A stretch of 64,000 nt of DNA from the NCBI GenBank assembly GCA_964035545.1, contig OZ037768.1, positions 2,717,501 through 2,781,500 of the forward strand, given 5' to 3'. The stretch comes from Bugula neritina (lineage: Eukaryota; Bryozoa; Gymnolaemata; Cheilostomatida; Bugulidae). A program made the position numbers and the translations under genes. A model generated the notes under the pieces. It was not told the DNA's origin. It saw only the letters and a list, made by a program, of their open reading frames with translations, and searched no databases. Numbering within the stretch: position 1 is the first letter of the stretch; every line of letters starts with the position of its first letter. Shown one piece after another: positions 59,087 through 64,000 of this stretch.

Positions 59087-59557
59087 TTGTGTATTCAGTG
59101 TGCTGCGAGTATAACCACTACTAGTTGTGTATTCAGTGTGCTGCGAGTATAACCACTACTAGTTGTGTATTCAGTGTGCTGCGAGTATAACCACTACTAG
59201 TTGTGTATTCAGTGTGCTGCGAGTATAACCACTACTAGTTGTGTATTCAGTGTGCTGCGAGTATAACCACTACTAGTTGTGTATTCAGTGTGCTGCGAGT
59301 ATAACCACTACTAGTTGTGTATTCAGTGTGCTGCAAGTATAACCACTACTAGTTGTGTATTCAGTGTGCTGCGAGTATAACCACTACTAGTTGTGTATTC
59401 AGTGTGCTGCGAGTATAACCACTACTAGTTTTGTATTCAGTGTGCTGCGAGTATAACCACTACTAGTTGTGTATTCAGTGTGCTGCGAGTATAACCACTA
59501 CTAGTTGTGTATTCAGTGTGCTGCGAGTATAACCACTACTAGTTGTGTATTCAGTGT
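59069..59557 (+). repeat. 38-bp minisatellite built on the receptor C stop codon
   Basis: About thirteen nearly perfect 38-bp units starting agtataaccactactagt. The first unit contains the last codons and TAG stop of receptor C, and the rest form the start of its 3' UTR. Only a few point differences occur (gcgag against gcaag, one gttttg), so the array is young or homogenised. Confidence 0.95.
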
Positions 59558-62500
59558 CACTTTTGAAGTCAACCTTAAATAATTGTTTTGTTTCTCATAT
59601 GAACATTCATTGTATTTTACAGCTGAGTGTTTTTGTTATTTAGAATAGATGTATAAAGTTGATGTTAGTGTTGTTGAAAGTAAAATTTATTTAATATCTG
59701 GCTTGTTGATTAAGCAAGTCTTTAACATGTTTTATAACTTCTCAAATCTCTTTTTTTTGAGAATTTTAGTTGTTCTAGAGCTTTCTATAGTTCTATAGCA
59801 TTCTATAGTATTCTATGGTATTCTATAGCATTCTATGATATTCTATAGTATTCTATGGTATTCTATAGCATTCTATGGTATTCTATAGTATTCTATGGTA
59901 TTCTCTAGTATTCTATGGTATTCTATAGTATTATATGGTATTCTATAGCATTCTATGGTATTCTATAGTATTCTATGATATTCTATAGGTTGAAAAGAAA
60001 TGACAGTTTACCAACAATTAGTAAAACGTATCTAATATTAATAACTCAATCTGTTTTTTTTCTTTTATTATAATTTTTAATCAACAAAAAAGAGTTACTT
60101 CACCTTTCCCACTTGTTTTTAGATTAGTCTACTTTATGTATAAATAATAATAATAGTAATTTCAGTTATTTTATATAAGAAATAAAATTTCAATTAATGC
60201 TTTCTGTTACATCCTTCAAGTGTCTTGTTTCCTCTCCTAGTGTTCATACGCAGCCATACTCAGTTGAGTTGCACCTTGTACAAATAGCCTACAATGTGTT
60301 GCAGGTATATAATTGGTGACAATTTATTAACTAGCTAAAACAATATGATCTTTTAGACTTCAGACAAATTAATGTCAGCAACAGATGACTATATTTGAAA
60401 AGTCAAGTAACTGTAATCATTTAAGCATTTAAAAATTCATTTTCTATTTTTTAACAATATTTTAGCAAAAAATATTTGCACAAGTTTCAAACCGCACCAT
60501 TCCAAAAAACAATATTATGATAAAATGCTTTCTGCATGGAGTAGAACTTGATTCATATTCTACTATAGTGCATGTTAAATAAATCACCAACTCTGCAGAA
60601 CAACTATAACATATATGTATATTCAAAGGTATAATGCAATGGTTCTCTGCATAAGAAAGCTACACATGCATATCAAATGTGTTCTTATCTAGATGGATGG
60701 ATTAAATGAAATAAAATAAATATCCATAACTATACACATAAACATTAATATTATCTACATTGATGTTTCTCTTTATTAATTTTTAATTGCTGATGCACTG
60801 GTGTGTATTATATTGTACTTCCTGGATTAACATAGTATTAATTTAGTTAAATGTAATAAACAAGTTAGGTTGTACTCATGTTTAATTATAATAATATAAT
60901 AGGTTTACACTCTTCTATTCTGTCATTTCTTATATACACAGTAACTCTAATGTAGGTGCAGTATGTAATGGAGAAATTGGGCAAAGCCTGTGTTCTAGAT
61001 AAGAAATGCATGTAAATTACCGATGTTTTCCTTGGAATTGCAACTCACTTACTAAAGTTCATTAAAAATAACCAAGCTTTGGCTATTGAAATTTATTACT
61101 GTGCCTAAAATTTTCATATTTTCATTTTATGTAGCTATTAAAAAGCATTACAAGCCTTGAAGAGATGGACATATAGACATAAAAGTGACGCTCGCAAGAA
61201 ATCCGCTGAGATGGTCAGATTATCTGAGTTACTTTTATGAGAGGAGGGCAAATTGTGGAAGGCAGAAAATATTTACAAAGTCATACCATGGAAAGCAGAA
61301 AAGGTAATATGACATACTCCAAAGAGCTGTTTCATATGAAACTTGGGATAATGAGAACACAGAACAAAGCAAGCTGGGAAAGCTGTATCCGTGAATGCAT
61401 AGAGAAATTTGAGAGAAGGATAAGAGAAGGATCGTGGTGAATTAGGAATATTTAGTAAACAGATGATGACTAACACTTTCAACACATTGGAACTTTAAGG
61501 CTTTCTCTTGAGGGAATGTTACAACACATCATCAAAGTTGCATTGGATTTCAAAGAACATCGCCTTACAGTAAGAAAAACACCCACTTAATAGTCTGACA
61601 CAAATTCCGTTAGCTTAGATGGCAGACAACTCCCACTAAAACTGCAAACTCCTCCCATAATATTTGCCAATAATCTACTTCATCACGTTATGTCGCAAAT
61701 TTAAAGCCGAATTGCTTCTTAGATAAATAAGCATGACTGAGTTTATGACAGGGCATTCATAACTTCAATAGCATTACATACAAATTGATAAAGACCTTTG
61801 CATTCCCCTGATAAGGATTTTTGTTATAGAAGACATAGCCAGTACAGCGTATAATATTGTTAGTTACTGCACCAGTAGCTTGTGTCACACTGCGTTACTG
61901 GAGCCTATCTGTCTAGATTGTATTATTGTTACACACGTGTGATGCACTGTGTAAGGTGATCCACCTATTCATAGTGTTTGTGTGCATCGAGTGCCTTCTT
62001 TATTACTACGTCGTGGTGACTGCAGAGTCACAGTGTTTAGATTGAGAGTTGTAAATATTTGGCAACCGTGTGATCCCTAAACTCACTCGTGTTCTCATTT
62101 GCCGCCCTTGGAACTGACATCATTCTTGCAAGCTGGGCTTTGTGACTCATGAAGTCAGTAATAAAATAATTCATTGATCCAGCTGAAGGTAAGGTTTTTT
62201 TTAACTTCTTCTGCTATATTTTTTATCAATAGAACACTAAAACTGACACTGACCAACACTGATGTGCTCAATTTCTCCATTATACCTGTTTTATGAAACT
62301 AAACTTCTCTTATTCAAAACCATAAGGTGTAAACACTGACAGAAATCTAGCAGCTGATCTTATGTGTTGATTTGGTTTGGAATGTACATTGTGGCCATTT
62401 TATTTAATGGACAAACGAATTAATAATATTTTATTATAAATGTTTTCTAAAGCTCAAACTTTGCTTAAAACATCTTTTATCCAATCTTCAATCTAAAATT

Positions 62501-63517
62501 AACATATAATCATTACTTTTAGCACTTTTTTTCACTTTTTTTACTTTGTCAAGCTGATATATTTGTTTTAAACCAAGTTATACATTGTATACTTTTATGG
62601 TTGTACAACCCCTAACACACAATGAAAACTTCTATCTCCTAAAAGTAAATCAATTGATTATTTTGAGTTTGGACTGCAATTCATTTTAAAAGCAGACAAT
62701 TAGCTAAAACATAAGGCAGTATGAAAAAGTTTTTACACATATAAAGACAGTTTTGTGGCAATACTCTGCTCTGCATGTTAAATTCCACATAGAAGTTTCT
62801 AAAAGTACCATGTAACAGTACATATGAACATTTCCACTTAGTTGCAATTCAGTTGTACGTAGTTGTGTGCTTCAGTCTCTTTGTCTATATTTACATTCTA
62901 TTGAAGAAGCAGTGCATACTATACACCATTTTTGGTTGGTTAGTTTGGTTTACACCATTTTAATTGTTGGTAGAGTATAGTTGTACACCCATAAATAAAC
63001 ATTCGGCTATGAAATTATCACATCTCAGGAAATGGTTGGTGTCCATCATTTATACTTTAGTATTTAATGATGTTATGTTAACAGTGTGAGTCCACTGTAG
63101 TTAAAGCCAAATCAAGTGCTCAACAGTATTAGTCTAAATATTGATAGTGCAGCTATTATGATTTACTGGCTACTGTTGTTTGAATACTCTACCCTATGTT
63201 GAAACTGTTATACTTGTTTGGTGATTAAATAAAAACTTTTTTGGGATTTTTTAAGATCAGATCATTTTTTCATATGTCTGATTATTGTTGGCACTGAGGG
63301 TGTGGTGTTGTAGATCTAAAGATATTCAGCTTATTGATAGAGGCAGCATAGTGAGGAAGGCAGCAAGTCAGCTTACTGAGGAAGGCAGCATATTGATAGA
63401 GACAGCACAGCGGTACAGTGTGCTAGCTGACACAGTGCTGGACCACTAGGCAGCTAAATGCTGGACAGAGAGGCCGGTTAAATTATTCTATAGAGGAAGT
63501 TCTATCACTGAGCAAAT
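59558..63517. other. Intergenic region downstream of receptor C
   Basis: Starts as 3' flank of receptor C (AATAAA at 60181-60186 is a candidate signal) and ends as upstream region of the next gene. The patch 61900-62190 is less AT-rich and ends in CTGAAG followed by GTAAGG at 62189. It could be a non-coding first exon of the gene at 63518, but there is no direct proof. The open frame 61237-61440 has no recognised domain. Confidence 0.4.
59783..59992. repeat. 10/20-bp ttctatagca/ttctatggta repeat
   Basis: About twenty 10-bp units alternating between ttctatagta/ca and ttctatggta, making a 20-bp higher-order period. Probably in the 3' flank of receptor C. Confidence 0.92.
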
Positions 63518-63625
63518 ATGAGTTACACAACTAACCGGAGTTGTACTCACTCCTCCCACTCTGAGGAAATTCCTTCCGAGGAACCTATGCTAACATTTGC
63601 TCCTAAATCCGGCAGCTATAACATG
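63518..63625 (+). CDS. Probable first coding exon of a truncated gene
   Basis: ATG in an AAAT context opens 36 codons ending at ACATG followed by GTAAGC, a good donor, in phase 0. The product begins MSYTTNRSCTHSSHSEEIP and is Ser/Glu-rich with no recognised domain. Its composition is less AT-rich than its surroundings, as in the other exons here. The rest of the gene lies beyond the window, so the family is unknown. Confidence 0.45.
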
Positions 63626-64000
63626 GTAAGCTACATACAACCAGATGATTTAAACATTGTATTTAGCAGCTAAAATATGATATTCTCGGTGTAATTGACC
63701 TCTTTACTCACCTGTGCACAATCAATGAGATCTACAGCACATTTTGTCAAATCTTTTCACACAAGTCACATGATGTAGGAGGCCTACTTGATTCACTCCC
63801 AAGTTGAAGTTGTTTACAACTCAACTTGAAACTGCTATTTCCTGTTGTGTCAACATGAATGTTTGCTCTCTAAATGAATATTAGCTTAGAAAGTTGCCAC
63901 TCTTACCAGTTTCTGTTATCTCTTTCCCCCTCATCATACCAGATGACCACATAACAAACAACATAATTATTGTGAAACTACTACTGCCATATTCTAGTCT
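63626..64000 (+). other. Start of an intron of the truncated gene
   Basis: No further exon was recognised before the window ends. Confidence 0.35.

Noticed and set aside
61237-61440. 67-codon plus-strand frame with charged residues
   Set aside because: Looks somewhat protein-like but has no recognised domain, no clear donor or acceptor in frame and no neighbour to join; not enough for a call.

Overview
This window is invertebrate nuclear DNA. The genes are split by many short GT-AG introns, the sequence is AT-rich, and micro- and minisatellites are everywhere. It carries TFIID, mitochondrial complex I, ciliary and nicotinic-receptor genes. No rRNA, tRNA, CRISPR or bacterial-type operon was seen. 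The divergent nicotinic-receptor cluster would suit a spiralian, but the phylum cannot be fixed from this sequence alone. Exons were joined by hand from splice signals, reading frame and family similarity; every intron phase used below was checked to be compatible.

Layout. 653-12572 (-): an NME8/TXNDC3-type axonemal protein, with a thioredoxin domain, three nucleoside-diphosphate-kinase domains and an Ala/Glu-rich tail. 14385-21666 (+): TAF5 of TFIID, 17 exons. 21861-22365 (-): NDUFB3 of complex I, tail-to-tail with TAF5. 24904-39513 (-), 40894-46651 (-) and 53494-59086 (+): three divergent nicotinic-acetylcholine-receptor-like subunits (called A, B and C here). Only B has the vicinal cysteine pair of an alpha subunit. 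49933-51390 (-): an intronless BTB-BACK protein, between B and C. 63518-63625 (+): a probable first coding exon of a gene that runs off the window.

A 9.3 kb intron of receptor gene A holds a nested insertion. A long inverted-repeat (foldback) element at 28947-36257 carries, in its TA-rich core, an apparently young Gypsy-type LTR retrotransposon (29560-34381). The two 196-bp LTRs look identical, the 5-bp target duplication is intact, and the gag-pol frame of about 1314 codons is unbroken.

The most interesting points are these. (1) The NME8-like gene has two tandem versions of the exon encoding the start of the thioredoxin fold. Intron phases are such that exactly one must be used: joining both, or skipping both, brings a stop codon. 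Both versions have lost the CxxC redox site. (2) Several minisatellites have grown out of functional gene boundaries: two TAF5 splice acceptors, a splice donor in receptor C, and the stop codon of receptor C. (3) The three receptor genes keep the same intron phases but differ by one split and one fused exon, and their M2 segments lack the usual nicotinic pore motif.
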